Part shown: positions 1-10,518 of the stretch, in pieces
Layout: each line of letters opens with the position of its first letter
How positions within the stretch are numbered: position 1 is the stretch's first letter
Assembly: GCF_003121985.1 (NCBI RefSeq)
Contig: NZ_QEWP01000003.1
Span: 62,001-126,000, forward strand
Source of the DNA: Marinilabilia rubra
Lineage (GTDB): Bacteria > Bacteroidota > Bacteroidia > Bacteroidales > Marinilabiliaceae
Direction: 5' to 3'
DNA length: 64,000 nucleotides
The notes under the pieces: model-generated
Databases searched by the model: none
Seen by the model: the letters and a program-made list of their open reading frames with translations, nothing else
What the model was told of the DNA's origin: nothing
Made by a program: the position numbers and the translations under genes

Positions 1-1
1 A

Positions 2-2392
2 TCTCAGCCACTGACCATCACCGATGATGATGGCATTCCTACCGTTGCCATTTCCGCCAATCCAACTTCTTTCTCCGAGAACGGGGGGTCGTCTATCATT
101 ACCGCTACGCTATCGGGTGAAACTTCTCAACCCATTACCGTTACCATTGAGGCTGTCAACGGAACCGCTTCTGATGCCGATTATGACCTTACCAGCACGG
201 AAATTACTATTGCTGCGGGAGAGCTGACAGGCACTACTTCCATTTCAGGATCGGATGATGGCATTTCCGAAGGCAGTGAAACGCTTTCCATTGACATTAC
301 TGCCGTTTCGGCCGGAGCTACCGAAGATGGCACGCAATCTCAGCCACTGACCATCACCGATGATGATGGCATTCCTACCGTTGCCATTTCCGCCAGTCCC
401 ACTTCTTTTTCTGAGAACGGGGGGTCGTCTATCATTACCGCTACGCTATCGGGTGAAACTTCTCAGCCCATTACCGTTACCATTGAGGCTGTCAACGGAA
501 CCGCTTCTGATGCCGATTATGACCTTACCAGCACGGAAATTACTATTGCTGCGGGAGAGCTGACAGGCACTACTTCCATTTCAGGATCGGATGATGGCAT
601 TTCTGAAGGCAGCGAGACCCTTTCCATTGACATTACTGCCGTTTCGGCCGGAGCTACCGAAGATGGCACGCAATCTCAGCCACTGACCATCACGGATGAT
701 GAAGGCACTCCTACCGTTGCCATTTCCGCCAATCCGACTTCTTTCTCTGAGAACGGGGGGTCGTCTACCATTACCGCTACGCTATCGGGTGTAGCTTCCC
801 AGCCCATTACGGTTACCATCGAAGCAGTGAACGGAACGGCTTCAAATGCCGATTATGACCTTACCAGCACAGAAATTACCATTGCAGCAGGGGCGACTAC
901 CGGGACGACTTCCATTTCAGGGTCGGATGATGGTATTTCTGAAGGCAGCGAAACGCTTTCCATTGACATTACCGGCATTTCGGCAGGAGCCACTGAAGAC
1001 GGGGAGCAGTCTCAATCGCTCACCATCACCGATGATGAAGGCACTCCTACCGTTGCCATTTCTGCCAGTCCCACTTCTTTTTCTGAGAACGGGGGGGCGT
1101 CTATCATTACCGCTACGCTTTCGGGTGAAACTTCTCAGCCAATAACCGTTACCATCGAGGCTGTCAACGGAACCGCTTCTGATGCCGATTATGACCTTAC
1201 CAGCACGGAAATTACTATTGCTGCGGGAGAGCTGACAGGCACTACTTCCATTTCCGGGGTGAATGATGAGATTTCCGAAGGCAGCGAAACGCTTTCCATC
1301 GACATTACCGGCGTCTCTGCCGGAGCATCGGAAGACGGAACGCAATCTCAGCCACTGACCATCACGGATGATGATGGCATTCCTACCGTTGCCATTTCAG
1401 CCAGTCCCACTTCTTTCTCTGAGAACGGTGGGGCGTCTACCATTACCGCTACGCTATCGGGTGAAACTTCTCAACCCATAACCGTTACCATCGAGGCTGT
1501 CAACGGAACGGCTTCGAATGCCGATTATGACCTTACCAGCACGGAAATTACTATTGCTGCGGGAGAGCTGACAGGCACTACTTCCATTTCAGGATCGGAT
1601 GATGGTATTTCTGAAGGCAGCGAAACGCTTTCCATTGACATTACCGGCATTTCGGCAGGAGCCACTGAAGACGGGGAGCAGTCTCAATCGCTCACCATCA
1701 CCGATGATGAAGGCACTCCTACCGTTGCCATTTCTGCCAGTCCCACTTCTTTTTCTGAGAACGGGGGGGCGTCTATCATTACCGCTACGCTTTCGGGTGA
1801 AACTTCTCAGCCAATAACCGTTACCATCGAGGCTGTCAACGGAACCGCTTCTGATGCCGATTATGACCTTACCAGCACGGAAATTACTATTGCTGCGGGA
1901 GAGCTGACAGGCACTACTTCCATTTCCGGGGTGAATGATGAGATTTCCGAAGGCAGCGAAACGCTTTCCATCGACATTACCGGCGTCTCTGCCGGAGCAT
2001 CGGAAGACGGAACGCAATCTCAGCCACTGACCATCACGGATGATGATGGCATTCCTACCGTTGCCATTTCCGCCAATCCGACTTCTTTCTCCGAGAACAG
2101 TGGGTCGTCTACCATTACCGCTACGCTATCGGGAGTTGCTTCACAGCCCATTACCGTTACCATTGAGGCTGTCAATGGAACCGCTTCTGATGCCGATTAT
2201 GATCTGACCAGCACGGAAATTACTATTGCTGCGGGAGAGCTGACAGGCACTACTTCCATTTCAGGATCGGATGATGGCATTTCCGAAGGCAGTGAAACGC
2301 TTTCCATTCACATTACCGCCGTTTCGGCCGGAGCTATCGAAGATGGCACACAATCTCAGCTACTGACCATCACGGATGATGAAGGCACTCCC
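2..2392 (+). repeat. Tandem array of 336-bp Calx-beta coding repeats
   Basis: Seven in-frame units of exactly 336 bp (112 codons) run from the left edge to about 2392. They share long identical stretches, for example the segment around GAGAACGGGG recurs every 336 bp. The stretches 922-1400 and 1594-2072 are practically identical and 672 bp apart, which points to a recent two-unit duplication. Repeats downstream of 2392 keep the period but have diverged strongly. The array continues off the window. Confidence 0.9.
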
Positions 2393-5300
2393 ACAGTTTC
2401 ACTAACAGCCTCCCCCAACTCAATCAACGAAGGTGCAAGCACCACTATCACTGCTACTTTAAGCACTGCAGCATCCGAAGAAGTAATTATTACGCTCTCA
2501 GTTACAGATAACGAAACTGAAACCACTGATTATTCCCTGGAACCCACAACTATCAACATTCCTGCAGGGAGCTTGTCTGAAGATGCAGTCTTATCTTCTA
2601 CTAATGATGACATGTTTGAAGCAGATGAATCACTGGATGTCTCTATTTCGAATGTTTCCGGAGGATCAGCTTCATTTGGTACACCTTCTTCCCAAACCAT
2701 AACCATTATTAATAATGATCCTGCCCCAACAGTTTCCCTTTCTGCGGGTACAAATCCTTTTGATGAAGGCAGCAACACCATCATTACAGCAGAACTTACC
2801 AATCCTACAGAAGACAATGTAACAGTAACGCTTCTGACTACAGATAATTCAACCGAAACAGGAGATTATTCACTGAGTTCATCTACCATCACAATTACCG
2901 GAGGTCAGCTTTCCGGAACCACCACTATAAATGGTGCAACAGATAATCTCTACGAAGGGGATGAAACTTTTGATGTGGCCATATCCGATATCTCAGGTGG
3001 ATCAGTTTCTGAAGGAACGAACAATTCCGTTTCACTTACTATTACCGATCTGCAGTCACCACCCACTGTTACCCTGGAGGCTAATCCGCTCACAATCGGT
3101 GAGGATGGCACCAGTACCATTACAGCCCGGGCTGACGTTGCAACAGAAGAAGGTATTTCGGTTACAATTGAAGCCGTCAATGTATCAACAGATAATCAGG
3201 ACTACGACCTTACCTCTACCTCAATAGCAATTTCTGCAGAGGAAACAGAAGGCTCAACAACACTGGAAGGGGTTTCAGATGAAACTTACGAAGGGGATGA
3301 AGAGGTAAGCATTTCCATCACAGCTCTTGATGAGGAATCGGCACAGATAGGTGACCCACAAAGCGTAACCATCACCATTTCGGATGATCAGACTGCACCG
3401 ACTGTAACATTAAGTGCTTCTCCTGTTGAGTTCAACGAGGGACTAAGCAGCACCATCACTGCCACTTTAAATACGGCCGCAGCTGAAGATGTTACGGTTA
3501 CTCTCTCTGTAACAGATATCGATACCAGTTCGGAAGACTATTCGCTAAGTTCTACAACGATTGTAGTGCCGTCGGGCAGCATCGAAAGCAGTGTAACCTT
3601 ATCAACAGTTGCGGATGAAATCTATGAGGGTAATGAATCGTTGTCCCTCGCCATCTCTGGAGTTGACGGAGGATCAGCCACTTTAGGGGCATCAACATCT
3701 GTAACATTGACCATCAACGACGATGAGGCTGCTCCCCTTGTGACAATTAGTGCAGATCCGCAGACCATCGGAGAAGGTACCTCAACAACAATTTCAGTTA
3801 TACTCTCAACAGCCACCGATCAAGACGTTTCGGTTTCACTAGGTGCTGTTAATTCAACAGCGGCCAGCAATGATTACACGTTAAACGCCAACACGATCAC
3901 AATTTTAGCAGGCAACCTGAATGCTTCATCAACTCTTGACGCGGCAGATGATGCTATTTTTGAAGGCAACGAATCACTGAGTTTGGAAATAACAGATGTG
4001 ACCGGAGGAAGTGCCACTGAAGATGGCGATCAATCAGTCTCTATTTCAATTGAGGACAACGAAACTGCTCCAGTGGTCTCATTGAGTGCTTCCCCCCTCA
4101 ACATCCCGGAAGATGGCACCAGCACTCTGACAGCCATATTAACCACCCTAACGGATCAAGATGTAACAGTTACTGTAGCACTGTCAAATGGGAGTATTGA
4201 AAACGAGGATCTTTACCTCAGTTCAAACACCATTGTTATTCCCGCAGGAGAACCATCCGGAGAATTAACGATCCAGGGAGTTTCAGACAACATTTTTGAA
4301 GGCAATGAAACATTCGATATTGAAATCACGACCACTTCAGGGGGAGGAAGCACTGAGGACGGTGATCAATCGGTAACCATCATCCTGGACGATGATGAGT
4401 TGCCCCCCGCTGTAACCCTTTCAGCCTCTCCGCTCTCAATACCTGAGGATGGAAGCAGTGTGCTGACCATTTCACTAAGTAACCCTACCTTTGAGGACGT
4501 GCTCGTAAACCTTAATGTGACAGGTGGGTCAGCAGGAGTGAATGATTTTAACCTGACTTCCGGCTCTGTGACAATCCCGGCAGGCAATATTTCTGCCACT
4601 GCAAGGTTGGACGGGTTGCCCGATGCTCTTTATGAGGGGAACGAAGATGTCAGCATTGAAATAACAGCCGTGGGCGGAGGTTCTGCCACGGAAGATGGCA
4701 CACAATCGGCCTCCATATCAATTGAAGACGCACAGACGATCCCCTTAGCAAGTCTGGAACTGACCGGATCTCCATTTTCGGAAGATGCAGGGACAGCAAA
4801 TCTGATTGTAAGATTGAACCATGCCTCCGTTGAAAATGTGCAGATCGAACTGCTTTTTGATGGAACAGCCTCCACAAGTGATTATTCAGGGGCCACCTCC
4901 TCGGTTGAAATTCCGGCATTTAGTACTGAAACTACTATCTCTTTGACAGGTGTCGACGATCAGGAAGCCGAAGGTGAAGAATCCATCCTGGTTTCAATTG
5001 AATCGGTTACCAATGGCGTTGAAGATGGAAACCAAGCTGTAAATGCCACCATTCTTGATGACGATGTAGTTGGCATAAAACCTGCGATCACGGGAGGCAG
5101 CACAATCACTTCTGAGGCTGGCACATTCGACAATTTTAACGTCATGCTCAATACCCAGCCGGCCTCTGATGTGGTCATTGACATAACCGGGGTTGACAAT
5201 TCCGAAGGTACAATAAGTCCTTCCACCCTGACGTTTACGCCCGATAACTGGAACGAAAACCAAATCGTTACGGTCACCGGAGTGGACGACAATGAAGTGG

Positions 5301-7192
5301 ATGGCGATATTTCTTACTCACTTACTCTTGAAGTTGTCAACAACAGTTCTGATCAGGCTTACCGCAATGTTAGCACAACCGTTGGCGTCACCAACACAGA
5401 CAACGATGCAGCCGGGTTCACTCTGGGTATCACAAACTCCGGCACGCACACCACTGAAAGCGGAGATTCAGATGTGTTTTCACTGGTTCTCAACAGCCAG
5501 CCCACTTCTGATGTGGTATTTATCATTTCAGGTCTGGACACCACGGAGGGCACCCTGAGCACTGATGAAGTTGTTTTCACATCAGCCAATTGGAACCAAC
5601 TTCAAAATATCACTATAACAGGCGTTGACGATGACCTTGTAGATGGTGACATAACTTATACCCTAACCGTTTTGGTAAATGATGCACAATCGGACGCCAC
5701 TTACCATGGGCAAAGTCAAACGCTTGAGGTGGTCAATGGGGATGATGATTCGGCAGGTATTTCAGTGTCCACTTCCGGAGATAATACTCAAACCTCTGAA
5801 GATGGGACAACGGACAGCTTCGAAGTAGTCTTAGATAGTCAGCCTGAATCTGATGTGGTTATCGGACTTTCAGGACTGGATGTCAGCGAAGCAGTGCTGA
5901 GCTCAACCCAACTGACCTTCACTCCTGAAAACTGGAGTCAACCGCAATCAATTAGCCTGACAGGTATCGACGACGATATGGTAGATGGCAATATTAGCTA
6001 TACCCTTACATTAGCAGTAGATGATGCCCTTTCCGACCCCGGATACAGTGGCCAATCTGTTAGTATTACCTCGACCAATACAGATAACGATGTGGCAGGC
6101 ATTGCCATCAGTGAGAGTGAAGGAAACACCGTAACCAGTGAAGATGGCAGTTCCGATTCATTTGACGTATCACTGACCAGCCACCCTGAATCATACGTGG
6201 TTATCGACATCATTGGCTTAGACAGCTCTGAAGGAAGCCTGGAGTCTAATGAACTCATTTTCTCCCCTGCCAACTGGAACCAGGTTCAAACAGTCACAGT
6301 AACAGGAGTTGATGATGAGATTATGGATGGAGACATTAGCTATACGCTTAATCTTTCTGTGGATTATGATAATTCTGATGACACTTATGACGGCATTACA
6401 GAATCGGTTGAGATAATCAACACAGATAATGAAACCGAAAATCAGTCCCCAACACCTGTTGCCGATGAATTCTCCATGGATGAAGGAACCATTCTTCAGG
6501 GAAGCTCTCTTCTGGCTAACGACTCCGATCCCGACGGGGATGAGATCAACATAAACCTCTCACCTGTCATTGCACCTACTCATGGTAGTTTGGATATTTT
6601 TAGCGATGGTACCTTTACCTATCAGCCTGACGACGGATTTACAGGAAGTGACAGTTTCGAATATGAAATTTGTGACAGCCGCTCATCGCAGATCTGTGCT
6701 ACAGCAACCGTTACCATAACAGTGCTGGAAGTTGATCCCGATCCTGACAATGATGGCATTCCAACTGACAAAGAAGGTGATGGAGATGCCGACAACGATG
6801 GCATTCCCAATTATCTGGACCCCGATTCAGACAATGACGGCATCCCTGATGCAGAGGAACCTGATTTCGACTGCGATAACGATGGTGTAACAGACCGGTT
6901 AGATCCCGATCCATGTTTCAAAGTTAAAGAAGCCTTTTCTCCCAATAATGATGGAATTAACGATGGGTTTGTTATTCCATGGACCAGCCAGTACGACAAA
7001 GTCAGTCTTGTCATCTTTAACCGATGGGGCAGCATAGTATTCTCTTCAGACAATTACCAGAATGACTGGACAGGGGAGGCCTCCTCAGGCATAAGCAAAG
7101 GCAAGGGATTGCCGGTTGGAACTTACTATTACGTAGTGACCATACACGACATTAACAAAAGAATAAGTGGCTATTTTTATCTCAACAGATAA
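2..7192 (+). CDS. Giant Calx-beta repeat adhesin with CHU_C (T9SS) C-terminal domain, 5' truncated
   Basis: The frame is open from base 2, so the start lies outside the window; the GTG at 827 is internal. About 2396 residues are visible. In order: seven near-identical 112-residue Calx-beta repeats (2-2392), about eight diverged Calx-beta repeats (to about 5075), four repeats of another type rich in SDVVI and NW motifs (about 5085-6430), one cadherin-like domain (about 6440-6725), thrombospondin type 3-like DxDNDG calcium-binding loops (about 6735-6915), and a CHU_C domain containing FSPNNDGINDGF and ending YFYLNR. Calx-beta and DxDNDG loops bind calcium and stiffen surface proteins. CHU_C domains direct export through T9SS, usually with a PorP/SprF partner, and such a gene follows 44 bp downstream. 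A cell-surface or secreted adhesin is inferred; the ligand is unknown. Confidence 0.9.
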   Translation, partial: SQPLTITDDDGIPTVAISANPTSFSENGGSSIITATLSGETSQPITVTIEAVNGTASDADYDLTSTEITIAAGELTGTTSISGSDDGISEGSETLSIDITAVSAGATEDGTQSQPLTITDDDGIPTVAISASPTSFSENGGSSIITATLSGETSQPITVTIEAVNGTASDADYDLTSTEITIAAGELTGTTSISGSDDGISEGSETLSIDITAVSAGATEDGTQSQPLTITDDEGTPTVAISANPTSFSENGGSSTITATLSGVASQPITVTIEAVNGTASNADYDLTSTEITIAAGATTGTTSISGSDDGISEGSETLSIDITGISAGATEDGEQSQSLTITDDEGTPTVAISASPTSFSENGGASIITATLSGETSQPITVTIEAVNGTASDADYDLTSTEITIAAGELTGTTSISGVNDEISEGSETLSIDITGVSAGASEDGTQSQPLTITDDDGIPTVAISASPTSFSENGGASTITATLSGETSQPITVTIEAVNGTASNADYDLTSTEITIAAGELTGTTSISGSDDGISEGSETLSIDITGISAGATEDGEQSQSLTITDDEGTPTVAISASPTSFSENGGASIITATLSGETSQPITVTIEAVNGTASDADYDLTSTEITIAAGELTGTTSISGVNDEISEGSETLSIDITGVSAGASEDGTQSQPLTITDDDGIPTVAISANPTSFSENSGSSTITATLSGVASQPITVTIEAVNGTASDADYDLTSTEITIAAGELTGTTSISGSDDGISEGSETLSIHITAVSAGAIEDGTQSQLLTITDDEGTPTVSLTASPNSINEGASTTITATLSTAASEEVIITLSVTDNETETTDYSLEPTTINIPAGSLSEDAVLSSTNDDMFEADESLDVSISNVSGGSASFGTPSSQTITIINNDPAPTVSLSAGTNPFDEGSNTIITAELTNPTEDNVTVTLLTTDNSTETGDYSLSSSTITITGGQLSGTTTINGATDNLYEGDETFDVAISDISGGSVSEGTNNSVSLTITDLQSPPTVTLEANPLTIGEDGTSTITARADVATEEGISVTIEAVNVSTDNQDYDLTSTSIAISAEETEGSTTLEGVSDETYEGDEEVSISITALDEESAQIGDPQSVTITISDDQTAPTVTLSASPVEFNEGLSSTITATLNTAAAEDVTVTLSVTDIDTSSEDYSLSSTTIVVPSGSIESSVTLSTVADEIYEGNESLSLAISGVDGGSATLGASTSVTLTINDDEAAPLVTISADPQTIGEGTSTTISVILSTATDQDVSVSLGAVNSTAASNDYTLNANTITILAGNLNASSTLDAADDAIFEGNESLSLEITDVTGGSATEDGDQSVSISIEDNETAPVVSLSASPLNIPEDGTSTLTAILTTLTDQDVTVTVALSNGSIENEDLYLSSNTIVIPAGEPSGELTIQGVSDNIFEGNETFDIEITTTSGGGSTEDGDQSVTIILDDDELPPAVTLSASPLSIPEDGSSVLTISLSNPTFEDVLVNLNVTGGSAGVNDFNLTSGSVTIPAGNISATARLDGLPDALYEGNEDVSIEITAVGGGSATEDGTQSASISIEDAQTIPLASLELTGSPFSEDAGTANLIVRLNHASVENVQIELLFDGTASTSDYSGATSSVEIPAFSTETTISLTGVDDQEAEGEESILVSIESVTNGVEDGNQAVNATILDDDVVGIKPAITGGSTITSEAGTFDNFNVMLNTQPASDVVIDITGVDNSEGTISPSTLTFTPDNWNENQIVTVTGVDDNEVDGDISYSLTLEVVNNSSDQAYRNVSTTVGVTNTDNDAAGFTLGITNSGTHTTESGDSDVFSLVLNSQPTSDVVFIISGLDTTEGTLSTDEVVFTSANWNQLQNITITGVDDDLVDGDITYTLTVLVNDAQSDATYHGQSQTLEVVNGDDDSAGISVSTSGDNTQTSEDGTTDSFEVVLDSQPESDVVIGLSGLDVSEAVLSSTQLTFTPENWSQPQSISLTGIDDDMVDGNISYTLTLAVDDALSDPGYSGQSVSITSTNTDNDVAGIAISESEGNTVTSEDGSSDSFDVSLTSHPESYVVIDIIGLDSSEGSLESNELIFSPANWNQVQTVTVTGVDDEIMDGDISYTLNLSVDYDNSDDTYDGITESVEIINTDNETENQSPTPVADEFSMDEGTILQGSSLLANDSDPDGDEININLSPVIAPTHGSLDIFSDGTFTYQPDDGFTGSDSFEYEICDSRSSQICATATVTITVLEVDPDPDNDGIPTDKEGDGDADNDGIPNYLDPDSDNDGIPDAEEPDFDCDNDGVTDRLDPDPCFKVKEAFSPNNDGINDGFVIPWTSQYDKVSLVIFNRWGSIVFSSDNYQNDWTGEASSGISKGKGLPVGTYYYVVTIHDINKRISGYFYLNR

Positions 7193-7236
7193 GATAGCAT
7201 GAAGCAAATTCTCTCAAAGGGTTAAAGACTAACATT

Positions 7237-8190
7237 ATGAGTCAGATAAAAAAACAAATACCGATAATGGCTTTTTTTGCAGCTGCACTGGTGTTTCTGT
7301 TCCCCTCAGAAACAAAAGCCCAGCAAGAACCTCAGTACACGCAGTATATGTTCAATCCCGTATCGGTAAACCCGGCTTATGCCGGCACCAGAAATGCTTT
7401 GAACATGCTGTTCCTCTCCCGCCTGCAGTGGTCGGGCATGGAAGGTGCACCACGTACTTATGATTTCACAGTTCATACCCCTCTAAACAATTACAAAATG
7501 GGGCTGGGTTTGTCCGTAATTTCCGATAATTACGGACCGGTAAAAAATCTGTACATCAATGTCAGCTATTCCTACCGGGTAAATATTTCCGAAAGTATGA
7601 TGTTGTCGATGGGGATAAAAGGAGGAGTCTACAATTATCACGTAGGACTGGCAGACCTTTACACCGGGATTGCTGAAGCAGATCCGGCATTCAGCAAAGA
7701 CATAGAACAAAGTTTTAAACCCAATGCAGGTTTTGGCATCTATTTATATACTGATGATTTTTATTTTGGAGCATCCGCTCCCAAGTTAATTGAGACAAAA
7801 TTAAATGGAGATCAAACCACCACAAGTACCGTTGGAGATTTAAAACGCCACTTCTATCTAATGACCGGAGCTGTGTTTGACCTGGGGCCCGAAGTCAGAT
7901 TTAAGCCCTCTGTCATTACCCGAATGGTAGAAGGCGCCCCATTCTCAGCCGATGCAGCGGCCCAATTTCTTTTCAAAGAGAGGTTTTGGGCAGGAGGCAG
8001 TTACAGATTGGAGGATGCGGTAGCAATACTGGCCGGCTTTCAGATCAACAATCAATTGATGGTAGGCTATTCATATGACATTCCAATATCTGATCTTCAA
8101 CCTTTTAACAACGGGAGCCATGAAATTGTTATAAGTTATGATTTTGACCAATTTGTAAAAGATAAACTGGCATCCCCCAGATTTTTCTAA
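7237..8190 (+). CDS. PorP/SprF family type IX secretion outer-membrane protein
   Basis: This 317-residue protein has an N-terminal signal peptide ending near KAQ, followed by the family signature QYTQYMFNP...NPAYAGTRN. The rest looks like an outer-membrane beta-barrel with alternating aromatic strands. PorP/SprF proteins act with T9SS; many copies sit directly beside a CHU_C-domain gene and are needed to secrete or anchor that partner, as SprF does for SprB. Here it lies 44 bp after the Calx-beta adhesin and 32 bp before the OmpA-family gene, so a three-gene operon is likely. The dedicated-partner role is inferred from position. Confidence 0.88.
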   Translation: MSQIKKQIPIMAFFAAALVFLFPSETKAQQEPQYTQYMFNPVSVNPAYAGTRNALNMLFLSRLQWSGMEGAPRTYDFTVHTPLNNYKMGLGLSVISDNYGPVKNLYINVSYSYRVNISESMMLSMGIKGGVYNYHVGLADLYTGIAEADPAFSKDIEQSFKPNAGFGIYLYTDDFYFGASAPKLIETKLNGDQTTTSTVGDLKRHFYLMTGAVFDLGPEVRFKPSVITRMVEGAPFSADAAAQFLFKERFWAGGSYRLEDAVAILAGFQINNQLMVGYSYDIPISDLQPFNNGSHEIVISYDFDQFVKDKLASPRFF

Positions 8191-8222
8191 TTTGACGGTA
8201 ACAGGCTTTCAATTTCCTCATT

Positions 8223-10442
8223 ATGAAGATAACAACTCAAACAAATAAAACACTTTTTACCTTCTTTATCATTATCATTTGCTTTGCCGGACAGGGTTTT
8301 AGCCAGTCTTCCCGTGAGGCCAATACTCCCTCCGAAAACCGAAAACTTCAAAAAGCACAGGAAGCCATTAAAAATATGGCATATCAGGAAGCCATTCAGA
8401 TTTTCGAAAAACTCCGGCAAAAAGGAAACCTTTCGGACTCCGGAAAAGAGGAACTGGCACTTACTTATCTAAAAACCAACAACCCGGAAAAAGCAGAGGA
8501 TTTATATTTTTCCATCGGCCTCAAATTCCTGAGCACTGAACATCTTTTTAATTATGCACGGGCTCTTCGTTACAACGGCAAATATGAAAAGGCCGACAGG
8601 GTTATATCCAGGTATCTTGAAAAACGCCCCAACGACACAGAGGCTAAGGAGTTTCAGAACTCAAGTGCGGAAATTATGGAGATAAGGTCCAATTCAAGAT
8701 ATACCATCGAAGAAGTTGGTTTTAATAGCGAGGAATCAGACTTCGCACCACTCATTCAGAACGGAATCCTGTTTTTTACCTCTGCCCGTGAGGTCAATCC
8801 GATTATAAAAAGAAGAACCCCTCAAACCAGGTCGCCTTTTTTGAATATTTTCCGTGCAGATAAACAAGGCGACCACTTTGTTAGCCCTGAGTTGTACTCC
8901 TCCGATTTACGGACGATTTACCACGACGGCCCAATCTGCTTTAATACCACAGGAACTGAAATATTTATAACCCGAAACCGGTTCCATTCTGTATTCAAAA
9001 AAGAAGGAAAAGACGGCAATAACCCGCTTTACATCCTTCGTGCCCTTAGAAAAAACGACGGCAGCTGGAGCACGCCTACCCAGCTTCCCTTTAATTCCCC
9101 TGATTACAATTGCGCCCATCCTTTTCTAACAAGGGACGGGAAACGCTTGTTTTTCACATCAGACAATCCTGAAGGGTATGGTGGTTCAGACATCTTTTTT
9201 GTTAACAGGACCAAAGACGGATGGAGTAACCCCATAAATGCCGGGGCTAAAATCAACACAAAGGGTGATGAGATGTTTCCTTATATTGATGAAAACGGAC
9301 GTTTCTATTTTGCATCCAATGGGCATCTTGGCCTGGGTGGCCTCGACATTTTTGCAGCTGAAATTGTAGATGGCATCTTAAAAGTAAAAAATGTCGGATA
9401 CCCTGTCAACTCTGAAAAAGACGACTTCTCTTTTTTTCTGGAAGCTGATACAATTCACGGCTTCTTTGCATCAAACCGTCCGGGGGGAAAAGGGAGTGAT
9501 GACATCTATCGTTTTAAAATTGAAAACCCCATCACATTCATAAAGCCCCCAAAAGCAATTCATTACAACGGCCTGGTAATCGATCAGGAGAAAAAAACCC
9601 GGATTCCGGGGGCCATTGTTGGTATTCTTGACAGCACTGGCACTTATATAAAGGAGGTTACAACGAACAGGGCAGGCCTTTTTCAAATTCCGGACTCCAT
9701 TTCCGGGAAGATCACCGCTATTGCCGCCGTTGAACACTATTACCCATATGAAGAAACTTTTTCACTAAAAAGCCTCACAGATACCATAACCTTAGCCATG
9801 CGCCCAAAGCCGGTTTATGGCATTACAGGTACCATCTATGATAGTGAGAAAAACCGGGCTCTTTACAATGCCGAGCTTCGAATTGTCTCCCCCGGATATG
9901 AAACTGATACCGTTTTCACCAACAACGAGGGAAAATTCCGCGCCAGGTTAAATCCCTATTCGACCTACAACATCACCATTTTGAGGCGAAATTATTTTCC
10001 GAAAAAATTGTCCTATTCAACAACCGGGTTGGACCCTGGTTATGTAAATCTAGATCAATCCGTTAATCTGACTCTGGAAAGGGCGAAAATTGGTGATACC
10101 GTTCAAATAGGGGTTGACTATAATGGAATCGAATTAATGTCTGAAAAGAATCCGGGACTGGATGACTTGTACCTGTTTCTGAAAGAAAATCCCGGAATCA
10201 GAATTGAATTAGGCGCCCACACTGACTCCCAAGGTGACGCTTTAGACAATCTGAAGCGTTCAAGAAAAAGAGCTCAGTCGGCAACCGATTATCTTACAAA
10301 TAAAGGCATAGCTCCTATTCGAATTGCCCCAAAAGGTTATGGCGAAACCCAGCTGAAGAACAACTGCAAAGATGGTGTTCCATGTTCAGAATCTGAACAT
10401 AAGGAAAATGAAAGAACAGAAATTAAAATTTTGGAGATGTAG
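8223..10442 (+). CDS. PorE-like protein: TPR, WD40-like propeller, CRD and OmpA domains
   Basis: This 739-residue exported protein has a signal peptide ending about GFSQ, with no clear lipobox. In order: TPR-like helices (about 35-150), PD40/WD40-like propeller blades (about 160-440, with repeated FFTS and GG(S/L)DIF motifs), a carboxypeptidase-regulatory-like fold (about 450-530), a second Ig-like segment (about 540-620), and a C-terminal OmpA peptidoglycan-binding domain (about 630-739, with AHTDSQGD and NERTEIKI). The order matches that described for PorE of the Porphyromonas T9SS and for OmpA-family proteins found next to PorP/SprF genes. It probably tethers the outer-membrane complex to peptidoglycan. 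Confidence 0.85.
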   Translation: MKITTQTNKTLFTFFIIIICFAGQGFSQSSREANTPSENRKLQKAQEAIKNMAYQEAIQIFEKLRQKGNLSDSGKEELALTYLKTNNPEKAEDLYFSIGLKFLSTEHLFNYARALRYNGKYEKADRVISRYLEKRPNDTEAKEFQNSSAEIMEIRSNSRYTIEEVGFNSEESDFAPLIQNGILFFTSAREVNPIIKRRTPQTRSPFLNIFRADKQGDHFVSPELYSSDLRTIYHDGPICFNTTGTEIFITRNRFHSVFKKEGKDGNNPLYILRALRKNDGSWSTPTQLPFNSPDYNCAHPFLTRDGKRLFFTSDNPEGYGGSDIFFVNRTKDGWSNPINAGAKINTKGDEMFPYIDENGRFYFASNGHLGLGGLDIFAAEIVDGILKVKNVGYPVNSEKDDFSFFLEADTIHGFFASNRPGGKGSDDIYRFKIENPITFIKPPKAIHYNGLVIDQEKKTRIPGAIVGILDSTGTYIKEVTTNRAGLFQIPDSISGKITAIAAVEHYYPYEETFSLKSLTDTITLAMRPKPVYGITGTIYDSEKNRALYNAELRIVSPGYETDTVFTNNEGKFRARLNPYSTYNITILRRNYFPKKLSYSTTGLDPGYVNLDQSVNLTLERAKIGDTVQIGVDYNGIELMSEKNPGLDDLYLFLKENPGIRIELGAHTDSQGDALDNLKRSRKRAQSATDYLTNKGIAPIRIAPKGYGETQLKNNCKDGVPCSESEHKENERTEIKILEM

Positions 10443-10518
10443 ATTAATCAAAGGCCGGGTGTTTTTAACATGAAACAATGTCCATTAAAAACCGGGAAAA
10501 GAAAGCAGGAACTAATTA

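Noticed and set aside
24-563. Short similar frames at 24-227 and 360-563 as separate genes
   Set aside because: They are out-of-frame readings of consecutive 336-bp repeats within the large adhesin.
827-829. GTG at 827 as the start of the adhesin
   Set aside because: The same frame is open from base 2 and encodes the same repeats; the true start is outside the window.
917-2017. Two nearly identical 142-codon minus-strand frames at 917-1345 and 1589-2017
   Set aside because: They are antisense shadows of the duplicated Calx-beta repeats; the plus frame is continuous and has clear protein domains.
2-2392. CRISPR-like array
   Set aside because: The repeat unit is 336 bp, coding and in frame, with no short repeats separated by unique spacers.
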